Shown here in pieces: positions 24,271 to 33,747 of a stretch of DNA of 64,000 nucleotides. The position numbers and the translations under genes were made by a program. This DNA is from Flavobacterium tistrianum (GTDB lineage Bacteria > Bacteroidota > Bacteroidia > Flavobacteriales > Flavobacteriaceae). The stretch spans positions 1-64,000 of the forward strand of contig NZ_QJRH01000073.1 in the NCBI RefSeq assembly GCF_003254545.1. Reading direction: 5' to 3'. The first letter of the stretch is position 1; each line of letters starts with the position of its first letter. The notes below the pieces were generated by a model. It did no database searches. It was not told the origin of the DNA and saw only the letters and a list, made by a program, of their open reading frames with translations.

Positions 24271-26802
24271 TTATTGCTTTAAATCTGGTTTTGGAGCTTC
24301 AATTGGCTGTTTTAGAGATATAATATTCGACAATAATCTATATGCTCCAGAAACACCTTCTGGCAATTCTCTAAAGAAACTTAAACCAGTGTAAATATAA
24401 TATCCTTTTCCGTAAGGCGCTACAAGTAAAGCTCCGTCTTTTGCAGATTCGCCTTTATCATGCGACGAGATAATAGGAGTGAAGGCAGGATCGTATTCGT
24501 TCGGATAATATAAACCTTGTTCTTGTGTCCAACCTTGAAAATCTTTTTCAGAGATTTTATTTGGTGTATTCAAAACAGGATGATTTGGTGCTAAGAATGT
24601 AATTTTGGCGTTTTCTTCTGTCACGCGATCATTTGATAGTTTTAGCGGATATGGTGCAATTTTATCAGTAACCAGTTTACCATTTGTATTGTACTGTACA
24701 ATCATGTTTTTACCGCTTTTTACAAAATTGAAAAGTATATTTTGTTTGTTTGCTAAAGCGTTTACAGTATTGTAAGCACGAACTCCTGTAATTACAGTAT
24801 TGAAAGAATCTAGTTTTTGAGGCGTAATTTCTTCTGGTTTCAGAATCGAAACTTTATATCCCATTTGGGTTAAACTTTCTGGAACTTCGTCGCCTGCACC
24901 CATAATATATGCAATGGCATCACCAGAAATTTTCAAATCAATTCTTATGCATTTTGATTCTGCAGGTTTCAGAACCATTTGTTTGGTAATATGAGGAAAA
25001 TCAATGATCGTTTGGTCTTTATCAAAACGTTTATTGTCAGCAATAGCAACACTTTTTGCTATAACTTCTTCTGGATTTACTGGCGGCGTTACTTCAAAGT
25101 AAAAGATTTGTTCTGTGCCTTTTTTGTCTAAAGCAAACGGAATTTCTTTTGGGGAAACTGTCCAGCTTTTTGGTAATTCTAATTGCAGATTTCCTTTTAC
25201 ATCATCTTTTCCAGCACGAACTTTTACTGGAACCATTTTGCTTTTGGTGTTTCCGAAAATCAAAACCCTTTCTAATATCGAAGTAGTAACTTCTGGCACA
25301 ATATCAAGGAAATTATACATTTCGCCTTTTACGCCATCATTATATTTGTAGACAACAGTTCGTTCAAACGGAATTTCAACATCATTAATTTTTACGTTAA
25401 AAACTACTTTTGTGTCGCGTATAATATCTGGAATGCCAATGTTTTCTTGATTAGAAACCGTGTACATTCCAACTGTAGCTTTTTCTTTAAGCCAATATGG
25501 TTGTGTGTATTCAATATCGTTAGGAAGCTGTAATTGCAGATTGATTTTATTATCGTTATTATTTTTTAAAACAATGTTCTGAATCGTTGTTTTATGATCT
25601 GGAAGGGTGGTTACACTCATCAATTCCATTCCTACAGAGCATCTGTTAATAGCTTCAAGACTTAGTTTAATAGTGCTTCCCGGAGTTGCTTCCTGTTCGT
25701 TGGCAACAGCTTCAAGATACAAACCAGAACAAGATGCGATAATGTTTTTTATGGTTGCCGATTTAATTTCTTTCCAATGCGTATCATCTAAAGCTTGAAT
25801 CATGGTATAAGCTTTAACTAAATCTGGAATACTTGCAGAAGGATGGTTGAAATCGTATTTTAAAATTATTGAAGAAATTAAATCGCCAACTGGTTTTCCG
25901 TTTTTAACACGGTTCCAGCTTGTATCTATTCCGTCAAATAAATTATCGCGTTCTTTTGGAGTTTCGCCATTTATAAGTTCCAAATACTCAGTTTCTTCAC
26001 CTCGAACGCCTGTGCTTCCAAATCCTTGCGATTGGTGACGGCTTCGGCTTAAAGCAGCAATTTCTTGATTTGATTTTCCGATTCCTGTGTAGTAAACACC
26101 GGTTTCAAGTTTTGTGAATTTAGATTTATTAGCAGCATCAAATTTTTCTTGGCTTCCGTAAAACCACCAAGACGGATTGAAGAATTGACGTTTTACCTGC
26201 CAAGGCGAAACGTATTTTAATTGTTCAGGATAAACTTTTGGATCGTTTGTTAATTTGAAGCTTTCAACACTCAGCATTGCAGATGATGTATGATGTCCAT
26301 GTGTTGTACCAGGCGAACGATGGTCAAAGCGATTGATGATAATATCTGGCTGGAATTTTCTGATTGTCCAAACGACATCGGCAAGGACTTTATCTTTGTC
26401 CCAAATATCTAAAGTTTCGTCTGGATTTTTAGAAAAACCGAAATCATTTGCTCTTGAGAAAAATTGTTCTCCGCCATCAATTTTTCTAGCTTCAATTAAT
26501 TCCTGAGTTCTTATTACGCCAAGTAATTCACGCAATTGCGGGCCAATTAAGTTTTGCCCTCCATCACCGCGAGTCAATGATAAATAACCAGTTCTGGCAT
26601 TCATATCATTGGCCAAATACGAAATCATTCTAGTATTTTCATCATCAGGATGTGCGGCAATATACAACACAGAACCTAAAAAGTTTAACTTTTTGATTTG
26701 ATTGTAAATTTCAACTGAATTTGGTTTTTGTGGCTGCTGTGCAAATGAAACCTGAAAACCGATAAAAAATAAAAGAAAGATCTGAATCTGTATTTTTCGC
26801 AT
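24271..26802 (-). CDS. Large secreted PIG-L/LmbE family deacetylase-like protein
   Basis: This 843-residue protein has a signal peptide (cleavage near FAQQ). The PIG-L domain starts with AAHPDDE (about 49-55) and continues through SLTRGDGGQN and GTTHGHHTSS, the metal-binding and catalytic features of zinc-dependent N-acetyl-sugar deacetylases. About 450 residues of beta-rich domains and a C-terminal ThuA/GATase-like region (GVRAYNTVN, APYGKGYYIYTGLSFFR) follow. It is likely periplasmic. It is far longer than BshB/MshB (about 230-300), so bacillithiol synthesis is unlikely. It heads an operon with a small membrane ORF and a symporter. Confidence 0.82.
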   Translation of the reverse strand: MRKIQIQIFLLFFIGFQVSFAQQPQKPNSVEIYNQIKKLNFLGSVLYIAAHPDDENTRMISYLANDMNARTGYLSLTRGDGGQNLIGPQLRELLGVIRTQELIEARKIDGGEQFFSRANDFGFSKNPDETLDIWDKDKVLADVVWTIRKFQPDIIINRFDHRSPGTTHGHHTSSAMLSVESFKLTNDPKVYPEQLKYVSPWQVKRQFFNPSWWFYGSQEKFDAANKSKFTKLETGVYYTGIGKSNQEIAALSRSRHQSQGFGSTGVRGEETEYLELINGETPKERDNLFDGIDTSWNRVKNGKPVGDLISSIILKYDFNHPSASIPDLVKAYTMIQALDDTHWKEIKSATIKNIIASCSGLYLEAVANEQEATPGSTIKLSLEAINRCSVGMELMSVTTLPDHKTTIQNIVLKNNNDNKINLQLQLPNDIEYTQPYWLKEKATVGMYTVSNQENIGIPDIIRDTKVVFNVKINDVEIPFERTVVYKYNDGVKGEMYNFLDIVPEVTTSILERVLIFGNTKSKMVPVKVRAGKDDVKGNLQLELPKSWTVSPKEIPFALDKKGTEQIFYFEVTPPVNPEEVIAKSVAIADNKRFDKDQTIIDFPHITKQMVLKPAESKCIRIDLKISGDAIAYIMGAGDEVPESLTQMGYKVSILKPEEITPQKLDSFNTVITGVRAYNTVNALANKQNILFNFVKSGKNMIVQYNTNGKLVTDKIAPYPLKLSNDRVTEENAKITFLAPNHPVLNTPNKISEKDFQGWTQEQGLYYPNEYDPAFTPIISSHDKGESAKDGALLVAPYGKGYYIYTGLSFFRELPEGVSGAYRLLSNIISLKQPIEAPKPDLKQ

Positions 26803-26917
26803 GGTGAATGTTAGGTGTTTTTTGAAATCATTCCAAAAATAGTAATTATTTTATGTAAGATTATTTAAATGAATTGTTAACGCGCAATAATTATACCTTT
26901 CTTCAATCTGATGCAAC

Positions 26918-26953
26918 AAAAAAAGCTGTTAGAAACTAATCTAACAGCTTTTA
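26918..26953 (-). terminator. Terminator after the LVIVD lipoprotein gene
   Basis: AAAAGCTGTTAGA pairs with TCTAACAGCTTTT around a 6-nt loop; an A run on the plus strand gives T's on the minus strand. It lies 19 bp after the stop codon. Confidence 0.85.
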
Positions 26954-26971
26954 TGTAAGAGGTTTGAAATT

Positions 26972-28597
26972 TTATTTCAACTTGTTTTCAGTGTCTTTGT
27001 AAGTTCCTGTAATGATTACGTTACTTCCTTTGGTAACTTTTCCGTAGATTGTTATAGAAGAATTATTTCCGATAAAATTAATCTTAGCGCCGCTATTTAA
27101 TCTTAAATCTCCCCAGATTACAACAGAACCTTCAATTTGTAGAAGCGAATTGTTATTAATAATTAATTCTGTCGGATTAGATTGCTGGTATTTACCTTGA
27201 GACAAACTTCCTGTCATGTTGAAAGTGCCACCACTATTTAAAGTTAAGTTATTAAGAATTGCAATTGAACCGCAATGTGTTAAAACAGCACCAGAATTAA
27301 CAATTGCCGAATTAATAGCAGTTGCTCCTTGGTACGATTTTATTTCGTTTGAATTCAAAATCAAATCCTTCCCTTGATTGTAAATGCTGTAAGATGTGCA
27401 ATTTGCAAAAGTAGTATTTGGTTTTTCCATTTTAATGATTTTCAAACCACCTGTTCCGCTTGCTACATAAATATAATTGCCGCTTGATTTTACATAGTTT
27501 GAAGAACCTGCAATTCCAACAGAACCTAATAAATTAAGTTGTGTTGCAGATTGGTACACATTCAATCCAAGAGCACCGTTTGCCACAAAAGCATAACCAT
27601 CATTAAAAGAAACAGCATTTGTTACATTATCTTCTCCAGCTGTTGCAATTGCAATGCTTTGTAATTTAGATCCGCTGTTGATATCGTAAACGCCAAGACC
27701 GTTTGGACCTTCAGAAACAAAAAGTTTTGTTCCGTCAATATCCATTGTTCTTTTTGCGCCACTTACATCTGTTGATGTTGTAAAGCTTTTTTGCAGAGCA
27801 AGAGTCGATTGATTGTAAACATTAACGCCTTTTGTACCGCTTAAAGTTACCACTTTGTCGCTTGTTAAAGCAATAGAACGTAAATCGGTTGCAGCAACTT
27901 TTCCTGTAATTTCTTTTGTAGAACTGCTTAGTTTAAATAAACTTCCGTTGTCTCCCGTTACAGCAAAATAATAAGAAGTATTAGCCGCAACATCTGTTGT
28001 AACTCTATTTTCTAAATAATTGGTTTTGAATTTATCTGCAAGCATTCCTGAACTTAATTCCATGTTAAGAACAATGGCAGGATTTGTAGTCAGAAGCGGA
28101 TCTTTATCTACATCTTTTGCCGCTCCGATAATTAAATTTGATCCAGAAAAAGTAAGAGATGTAATATCTGTATTAGGAATTAAGGCAGAGGTAACCAATT
28201 TTGGTTTATACGGATCTGAAACATCAATCACATCAATTGCCCCAGAATACGCGTCACCCCTCATGATATAGGAAACATAAGCATAATTTCCGTTTACTGT
28301 AACATGACTTGCCTGCAATGTTCTTCCGCTGGCGTCAACTGGTGGTTTGACTTCAGCAATTTGAACCAAAGGAAATGAAGTGTTGGCAGTCTCTGCAGCT
28401 TTTCCTGTTAAAGAACCATTTTCGATCGAAATTACCCCTGAATTAGTTAAGTCAAGCCTTTGATTTAAAGCAGATTGATCTGAGGTAATAGTAATGTTAT
28501 TTGACGATTGTCCATCGTTTTTGTTGTCATTGTTATCGTCACAACCAATTAACAGTGACATTGCTAAAAATGAAAGCAAATAAACATTCTTTTTCAT
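26972..28597 (-). CDS. LVIVD-repeat lipoprotein
   Basis: This 541-residue protein has a lipoprotein signal (LLIGC, Cys19) followed by a DDNNDNKND acidic spacer. Residues about 95-390 contain LVIVD-type blades (VNGNYAYVSY, GAIDVIDVSDP, YIYVASGTGGLKII) forming a beta-propeller. The last ~140 residues are Asn/Ser-rich (SGGTFNMTGSL, LRLNSGAKINFIG) and resemble a small beta-helix. The acidic residues after the Cys recall the surface-export signal of Bacteroidota lipoproteins. Its role is unknown and probably structural or binding. Confidence 0.82.
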   Translation of the reverse strand: MKKNVYLLSFLAMSLLIGCDDNNDNKNDGQSSNNITITSDQSALNQRLDLTNSGVISIENGSLTGKAAETANTSFPLVQIAEVKPPVDASGRTLQASHVTVNGNYAYVSYIMRGDAYSGAIDVIDVSDPYKPKLVTSALIPNTDITSLTFSGSNLIIGAAKDVDKDPLLTTNPAIVLNMELSSGMLADKFKTNYLENRVTTDVAANTSYYFAVTGDNGSLFKLSSSTKEITGKVAATDLRSIALTSDKVVTLSGTKGVNVYNQSTLALQKSFTTSTDVSGAKRTMDIDGTKLFVSEGPNGLGVYDINSGSKLQSIAIATAGEDNVTNAVSFNDGYAFVANGALGLNVYQSATQLNLLGSVGIAGSSNYVKSSGNYIYVASGTGGLKIIKMEKPNTTFANCTSYSIYNQGKDLILNSNEIKSYQGATAINSAIVNSGAVLTHCGSIAILNNLTLNSGGTFNMTGSLSQGKYQQSNPTELIINNNSLLQIEGSVVIWGDLRLNSGAKINFIGNNSSITIYGKVTKGSNVIITGTYKDTENKLK

Positions 28598-28744
28598 AAG
28601 ATTTTAATTTGGGTTTTGAAAATTCGGTGCAAATATATATCATAATCACATTAAACAAAGGTTAATTTTACTAAAACTATCTGTTTTACAGTGATTTATA
28701 TACAAATTACAAATTTTTAACAAAACTTCAAAGTTAAATTATCA

Positions 28745-28781
28745 TAAAAAAAGAGAGTATCATTTTTTTTGATACTCTCTT
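28745..28781 (-). terminator. Terminator after the His-rich protein gene
   Basis: AAGAGAGTATC (28751-28761) pairs with GATACTCTCTT (28771-28781), followed on the minus strand by a T run. Confidence 0.85.
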
Positions 28782-28806
28782 GTGTTGATTACTAATAATT
28801 TAGCAT

Positions 28807-29322
28807 TTATCTTCTTCCATGTCCGTGATCGTGGTGATCATCATGATCGTGGCGATCGTGTTTGTCATGGTGTTTATCGTAGTGTTTATCATGTTTGTCG
28901 TAACGTTTGTAATCTCTACGATCATTGTATCCATATACAGGTCTTGGTTTGTATGGTCTTTGTGGACCTCCATGATATCCTTTATAGTATTTTACTCTAT
29001 GACGATCAAAGTATGTATATGGAGTTCTACCGTGATAATCTGTCAAAACTACTTTATAACCTCCATACAAATCATAGTTTCTATATTGTCTTGGCAAGTA
29101 AGTTGTTCTTACCCATCTTCCACCTCCGAAATAGATAAATTGAGCAGCACGAACATCGTAGTAAGCTTCAATATCAGGAAGATAGTAATATTCCATTTCT
29201 GTATATCCGACTGGTCCCCAAGCAGGTGGAGCACCTATATTTACATTTACTGATACTTGGGCTTGTGTGGCGTTTGCAACCATTAGAAATAATCCGGCGA
29301 TTGCTAATTTTATCGTTTTCAT
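28807..29322 (-). CDS. Secreted Tyr-rich protein with His/Asp/Lys-rich C-terminal tail
   Basis: This 171-residue protein has a signal peptide (MKTIKLAIAGLFLMVANATQA before QVS). Residues ~30-120 form a Tyr- and Arg-rich domain (GYTEMEYYYLPDIEAYYD, GGRWVRTTYLPRQYRNYDLY). The last ~45 residues are nearly all His, Asp, Lys, Arg and Tyr (KHDKHYDKHHDKHDRHDHDD), a composition suited to binding metal ions, though this is inference. It is followed by a strong terminator and preceded by a tandem 20-bp repeat and a TTGGCAC element. Confidence 0.8.
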   Translation of the reverse strand: MKTIKLAIAGLFLMVANATQAQVSVNVNIGAPPAWGPVGYTEMEYYYLPDIEAYYDVRAAQFIYFGGGRWVRTTYLPRQYRNYDLYGGYKVVLTDYHGRTPYTYFDRHRVKYYKGYHGGPQRPYKPRPVYGYNDRRDYKRYDKHDKHYDKHHDKHDRHDHDDHHDHGHGRR

Positions 29323-29360
29323 CTTTTTGTTTTTTTTAATGTTAATCTTGAATAGGGATA

Positions 29361-29430
29361 TTCATATACTGTGCCAAAAAAAATAAAGAGATGCATTTTG
29401 TCGAATAAAAATGCATTTCGTCGAATAAAT
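29361..29430 (-). promoter_or_regulatory. Tandem 20-bp direct repeat and TTGGCAC element upstream of the His-rich protein
   Basis: ATGCATTTTGTCGAATAAAA (29391-29410) is followed at once by ATGCATTTCGTCGAATAAAT (29411-29430); two exact helical turns separate the copies. Closer to the gene, the minus strand reads TTGGCAC, 5 nt, ATGAA (29361-29377), which partly resembles a sigma-54 -24/-12 element. The direct-repeat form is like LytTR-type regulator sites. Confidence 0.5.
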
Positions 29431-29507
29431 TAAAATTAAAATATATTTAATTTGTTGATATGTAGTAGTTTGTGTGTTTTTTGAATTTCTTAAAAAAATA
29501 AAAAAAA

Positions 29508-31340
29508 TTACTTGTAATTGACAATTCTTGGTTTTGCAAGTTCAAAACTTTGCAGTCCATAATCGGTAGTTTCAAAAGTGTTTGTTTTGAAAACATTATC
29601 TCCCTGTTGCGGAATACTTGGGTAATATGATAAAGAAAGCTGGAACGAGCTGAAAACCAAGTAGTCATTACTAATCAATAATCCTATAGTCAATTTAGAA
29701 TAAGGCTTGTTTTTTGTCATTGCAATTTCTGGGCTTCCCAATACTGCAATTGAGTAATTGAAAAATGGATTTAAACGGAATCCTAATAAAGAATGAGGAG
29801 AATATGTCTGAGTTTGTAGCGATAAAACTGCTTTACTAGTTCCGTACAAATAAGCGTTAAATCCTGCGAGTCCGTTCTGTTCATTTATATTTAATTGATC
29901 GCCAATAATATCATCCCGATTTATTCCAATTACAACTTTCGGATTTACGAATTGTCTAATTTTCCAATTCCCTATGCTGTATAATTTTGTGAAATAGTTT
30001 GACTCGAACAAAAATGAGGTTTGATAGGTTTTGGATTGATGAAAAAAAGTTCCAGCTTCAAAATTCATACTCAAAAAACCTAGACGGTAATAATTTCCAA
30101 AAGAGAATTGCGCACCAACATAAGGCCTCCAAAACGTGTTTTTATATTGATATCCAAAAGTTACCCCATAAATTCGTCCTATTGGAACGTCTTCTGTTTG
30201 TCCATTTCTAAAAATATAACTGTCTTTGATAAATTTTCTTGTATTCAATCCGATTCCGCTGAGAATTAGTTTTTCAGAAGAATAAAAATGATTTGGATCA
30301 TAAAGATCTGAAGGCGATTCGCTATAATTTACATTTAAAAACCTCGCTGTAGTAACAAGATTTGTTATCGCTTTGTTAGTATCTTCAAAGACTTTAAAAG
30401 CATGTCCAACCCAAACATCCTGAGACGTATATTTTTTAGGCTGATACGCAAATGTAGAATCAGGAGCCTGAAGCGTGTCTTTTCTAAAACTTTCATCGAT
30501 ATAGAATCCGCCAGCCCATTTGGTCAGAGGAGAGTAGAAGTCTCGTTCAATATCTATACTTTTAATATAGTTATTATCCAAATCCATATTGTAATGCAAG
30601 ACCGTACCAACATAAGTATTTTTAATATTTGGAACGGTATAAGTTGCTTCATTACCATTTCGCCCATCATCAAAACGATTGGTAAAACGATATTCTAATT
30701 GCTGTCCTGTTCCAAAAAAGTCTTTTTCTTTAAAACCAATCGACATTTGATTGCTTGAAATTGAAAATCTAGGAATGGTACTCCAAGAATCTAAAACTCG
30801 TATGGTAACATCTACAGAATCTGAAGCTTGCCCCACACTTTGATTGGAAATTCTAACTGCTGTGACATAACGTTGTGCACGAATTAAACGCTCAGACTCC
30901 AATACTTTATAAGTATTGTAAGGTGTATTTTTCTTAAAAAGCAATAAATTGTAAATAGCAAATTTTTTAGTTTTCAAGTGAAGTCGATTTCCCATTCTTT
31001 CTCCCCAGTTTCTGGGCATTTGTGTGGTATCGGCAACAGAATGCCCAAAAGGATCTAAAGTAATAATATTGATTTTTCGAATAATTTTCCCTTCATAATT
31101 TGTTGAATCAATAGGAACAAGCAATTCGTCTTTTTTCTTCGGTTTCTTAGATCTAAAAAATAATTTATGCATGGTTTGCGTAAACTTATTTTTTTTAGAA
31201 TAATTCCTAATTTTAGTATAGATTTCCGTGGTGTCTTTTTCCTTTTTAGGATCTTTTTTATTTTGATCTACCTGAGCATGTCCGCTTTGTAAATAAAAGC
31301 AAAGCAAAATAAAAAACAGTATTTTGTTGTTTAGAGACAT
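29508..31340 (-). CDS. Outer membrane beta-barrel protein, POTRA/BamA-like
   Basis: This 610-residue protein has a signal peptide (cleavage near SGHAQ) and a Lys-rich linker. A POTRA-like segment (GKIIRKINIITLDPFG..., YNTYKVLESERLIRAQRYV) is followed by a beta-strand-rich region from about 190 to the end (DFFGTGQQLEYRFTNRFDDG, GVTFGYQYKNTFWRPYVGAQ). This layout fits Omp85/ShlB-like proteins, but the barrel signatures are weak and length is below BamA. It probably sits in the outer membrane. The substrate is unknown. Monocistronic. Confidence 0.65.
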   Translation of the reverse strand: MSLNNKILFFILLCFYLQSGHAQVDQNKKDPKKEKDTTEIYTKIRNYSKKNKFTQTMHKLFFRSKKPKKKDELLVPIDSTNYEGKIIRKINIITLDPFGHSVADTTQMPRNWGERMGNRLHLKTKKFAIYNLLLFKKNTPYNTYKVLESERLIRAQRYVTAVRISNQSVGQASDSVDVTIRVLDSWSTIPRFSISSNQMSIGFKEKDFFGTGQQLEYRFTNRFDDGRNGNEATYTVPNIKNTYVGTVLHYNMDLDNNYIKSIDIERDFYSPLTKWAGGFYIDESFRKDTLQAPDSTFAYQPKKYTSQDVWVGHAFKVFEDTNKAITNLVTTARFLNVNYSESPSDLYDPNHFYSSEKLILSGIGLNTRKFIKDSYIFRNGQTEDVPIGRIYGVTFGYQYKNTFWRPYVGAQFSFGNYYRLGFLSMNFEAGTFFHQSKTYQTSFLFESNYFTKLYSIGNWKIRQFVNPKVVIGINRDDIIGDQLNINEQNGLAGFNAYLYGTSKAVLSLQTQTYSPHSLLGFRLNPFFNYSIAVLGSPEIAMTKNKPYSKLTIGLLISNDYLVFSSFQLSLSYYPSIPQQGDNVFKTNTFETTDYGLQSFELAKPRIVNYK

Positions 31341-31418
31341 TCGGTAGTTTTCTGCTAATAGTTTTAAGCTTTATAATATTAAGGAATAAATAAATGCTAT
31401 GCTAGCATAACGCTTTTT

Positions 31419-32519
31419 TTAATTTTCTGTTGTAATTTTTCTTTTTCTCCAGACAAAATTTCTTGGAACGTGGTTTCCCATCAAATATCCCCAAGCCGAG
31501 AGTGATTCAATTCGGTCAAAGATGATTTTAAGAATTGCTAATAGAGGAATTGCTAAAAACATTCCCGCGATTCCGGCAGCGGCGCCTCCAACAATAATTC
31601 CCATAATCGAAACAAAGGCGTTTATTTCGACTTTAGAATTAATGATTAATGGCACAAGCAGATTATTATCTATAAATTGAACTATAATATTTACGATAAG
31701 AATTCCGAGAATTACAGATATTTCTCCAGATCCGGTTAACGATGCGAGAACAGTAATAACTCCAGCGATAAAAATTCCAATGTATGGAATAAGATTCAGA
31801 ATTCCTGTAATTAATCCGAGAAGGATAAAATATTTTACACCAATAATCCATAAACCTAGACTGGTCAATACCGAAACAACAATCATTTCGATAATTAAAC
31901 TCACTATATAATTGTTGATCGAAACTTTTATCTGAGACAAAATATCCTGCAAAACAGCATGATTTTCCTGTTTGATTAATTTGGCAAAAAACAGTTTAAA
32001 ATGTTCTTTATAAATAAGAAATAAAAAGGTGTAAATAATCATAATCGTACTATCTAGAAGAACATCGCTTATAGAAATTATAAACGAGCCTAGTTTTGCC
32101 TGACCTGTTTTTACAGAATCTTTTGTCACAGAATCCAGATATTTTTTCTGTTCTCCAATGCTTACCTCAAAATTTTCTCTTATAAATTTATGAATTTCAA
32201 GAATAAATGAGTTTGCGTTTTTCTTTATGGTTTCAAAATCATTTGCCATATAAGTGACTTGATAGGAGATAAAAACCAAAATCCCTACAATAATTGAGAT
32301 GAAAATAGCAAGACAGATTATTGCTGCAAGATGCCTTGGAAATTTAAGCTTTGTATTTAGAAAAGTAAAAATTGGAAGCAATAAAACGGCAAATAAAAAT
32401 GCCATTAAAATAGGGGTAAGGATATCTTTTCCGATGCAAAAAATAAATGCAAAACAAATTAAAGTAACAAGAATAAAAGAAAGTTTTGCATAAAAGGGTA
32501 ATGTTACGGGCCGAGTCAT
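31419..32519 (-). CDS. AI-2E family transporter (PerM-like)
   Basis: This 366-residue inner-membrane protein has about 7-8 helices. The family core is visible in LGLITGILNLIPYIGIFIAG and the C-terminal IVGGAAAGIAGMFLAIPLLA, with a soluble helical region of about 80 residues between the second and third clusters. Family members have been described as autoinducer exporters or ion antiporters; the substrate here is not known. Confidence 0.87.
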   Translation of the reverse strand: MTRPVTLPFYAKLSFILVTLICFAFIFCIGKDILTPILMAFLFAVLLLPIFTFLNTKLKFPRHLAAIICLAIFISIIVGILVFISYQVTYMANDFETIKKNANSFILEIHKFIRENFEVSIGEQKKYLDSVTKDSVKTGQAKLGSFIISISDVLLDSTIMIIYTFLFLIYKEHFKLFFAKLIKQENHAVLQDILSQIKVSINNYIVSLIIEMIVVSVLTSLGLWIIGVKYFILLGLITGILNLIPYIGIFIAGVITVLASLTGSGEISVILGILIVNIIVQFIDNNLLVPLIINSKVEINAFVSIMGIIVGGAAAGIAGMFLAIPLLAILKIIFDRIESLSAWGYLMGNHVPRNFVWRKRKITTEN

Positions 32520-32621
32520 TTTTTATTTTATTTAGCTGAATTTATAAAACAAATATTACACTTTATTTGTCCTTTTGCGTTCCAGCTTTTTGACTGCCCG
32601 TTATAAAATTCCCATTATATT

Positions 32622-33152
32622 TTAGTCGAAAAACTCACGCTCTTCATACTTTGCAGGTATTATTGAAATTCCTTTTTGAAGTAATAAATTATTAGGAAAA
32701 ACTATTTTTTCTCCTTCTTTTGTTTTTAAACTTACATGAAAGGTGTTTATATCTTCAATTTCAGCTTCGATAGGGAAATCTTTATCATGAATTTTAATCG
32801 TATCACCAATTCTAAAAGGAAAAGAAAAGAATAAAACCATTCCGGAAGTAATGTTGCTTAAAATGGACCATTGGGCAAACATCGCAACCCCAATTACAGT
32901 TGCAATAGAAGAAATAGTAATAAAAATATCTTCTGTTTGAACTCCCCAAATTACTATTAAAGTAGTTACAACCAATATATTCATTAAAATATTAATATAC
33001 TTGATAACTAGGTTTGTGCGGTGTTCAAATAATTGGCTTGTAGCGGCAAAACGTCTTATTAGTTTAGCGATTACCATTCGCAGAACAATCAAAATTGCGA
33101 TAAGAATGATTGTTGCTATTATTTCTCGACTATACTCTTTAAAAGAAAACAT
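32622..33152 (-). CDS. Short MscS-family mechanosensitive channel-like protein
   Basis: This 176-residue protein has two or three helices in the first 95 residues, then the MscS pore and beta-domain region: AQWSILSNITSGMVLFFSFPFRIGD (shortened copy of the family pore segment), GDTIKIHDKDFPIEAEIEDI and VFPNNLLLQKGI. It lacks the larger C-terminal domain of E. coli MscS (286 residues). It is 10 bp downstream of maf on the same strand. Confidence 0.82.
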   Translation of the reverse strand: MFSFKEYSREIIATIILIAILIVLRMVIAKLIRRFAATSQLFEHRTNLVIKYINILMNILVVTTLIVIWGVQTEDIFITISSIATVIGVAMFAQWSILSNITSGMVLFFSFPFRIGDTIKIHDKDFPIEAEIEDINTFHVSLKTKEGEKIVFPNNLLLQKGISIIPAKYEEREFFD

Positions 33153-33162
33153 AGATAAATTT

Positions 33163-33747
33163 TTACACTAATGTAGTCAAAAATTCATAAACTTTGGCTG
33201 TTGGAAGTCCCATAACATTGGTATAAGAGCCTTCTACTTTTGCAACTGCCATAAAACCAAACCATTCCTGTATGCCATAAGCACCAGCTTTATCGTAAGG
33301 TTTATAGTTTTCAATGTAATATAAAATAGCTTCGTCTGACAAATCATTAATAGTTACTTTTGTAATATCGTGCAAAAGAGTTGAAGAGTCTTTCGTTTTA
33401 AAACAAACTGAAGTAATTACTTCATGCGTTGCATTAGACATTGATTTTATCATAGCAAAAGCTTCCTCAGCATTTTTTGGCTTGCCTAAAGCTTTATTCT
33501 GATGCCATACAATCGTGTCACTTGTAACTAGAATTTCATTTGCTGCCAGTTCGCCTTCAAATGCATTCGCTTTTAATTCAGCAAGATAATCGGTGATTTC
33601 CACTGCTTTTAATTCTGGCGGATAAATTTCTTCAACATCTTTTAAACGAATTTCAAAATCAAGATCTAAATCCTTAAAAAACTGTTGTCTACGAGGAGAA
33701 CCCGAAGCTAAAATGATTTTATATTTTTTTAATTTTTCTTTAAGCAT
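33163..33747 (-). CDS. maf: Maf-like nucleoside triphosphate pyrophosphatase
   Basis: This 194-residue protein has the Maf hallmarks LASGSPRRQQFF near the N-terminus, the VTSDTIV Asp motif and KAGAYGIQEWFG. Maf proteins hydrolyse non-canonical or canonical nucleoside triphosphates to monophosphate and pyrophosphate, and overexpression arrests septation in bacteria. It starts within the end of the upstream UbiA-family gene (8-bp overlap), indicating coupling. Confidence 0.9.
   Translation of the reverse strand: MLKEKLKKYKIILASGSPRRQQFFKDLDLDFEIRLKDVEEIYPPELKAVEITDYLAELKANAFEGELAANEILVTSDTIVWHQNKALGKPKNAEEAFAMIKSMSNATHEVITSVCFKTKDSSTLLHDITKVTINDLSDEAILYYIENYKPYDKAGAYGIQEWFGFMAVAKVEGSYTNVMGLPTAKVYEFLTTLV

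Noticed and set aside
24271..26802. BshB-type bacillithiol deacetylase
   Set aside because: PIG-L domain is only the first third of an exported 843-residue protein; BshB is a short cytoplasmic enzyme.
28819..29253. Plus-strand frames over the His-rich protein
   Set aside because: Antisense shadows, with unnatural composition and no start context; the minus-strand gene has a signal peptide and terminator.
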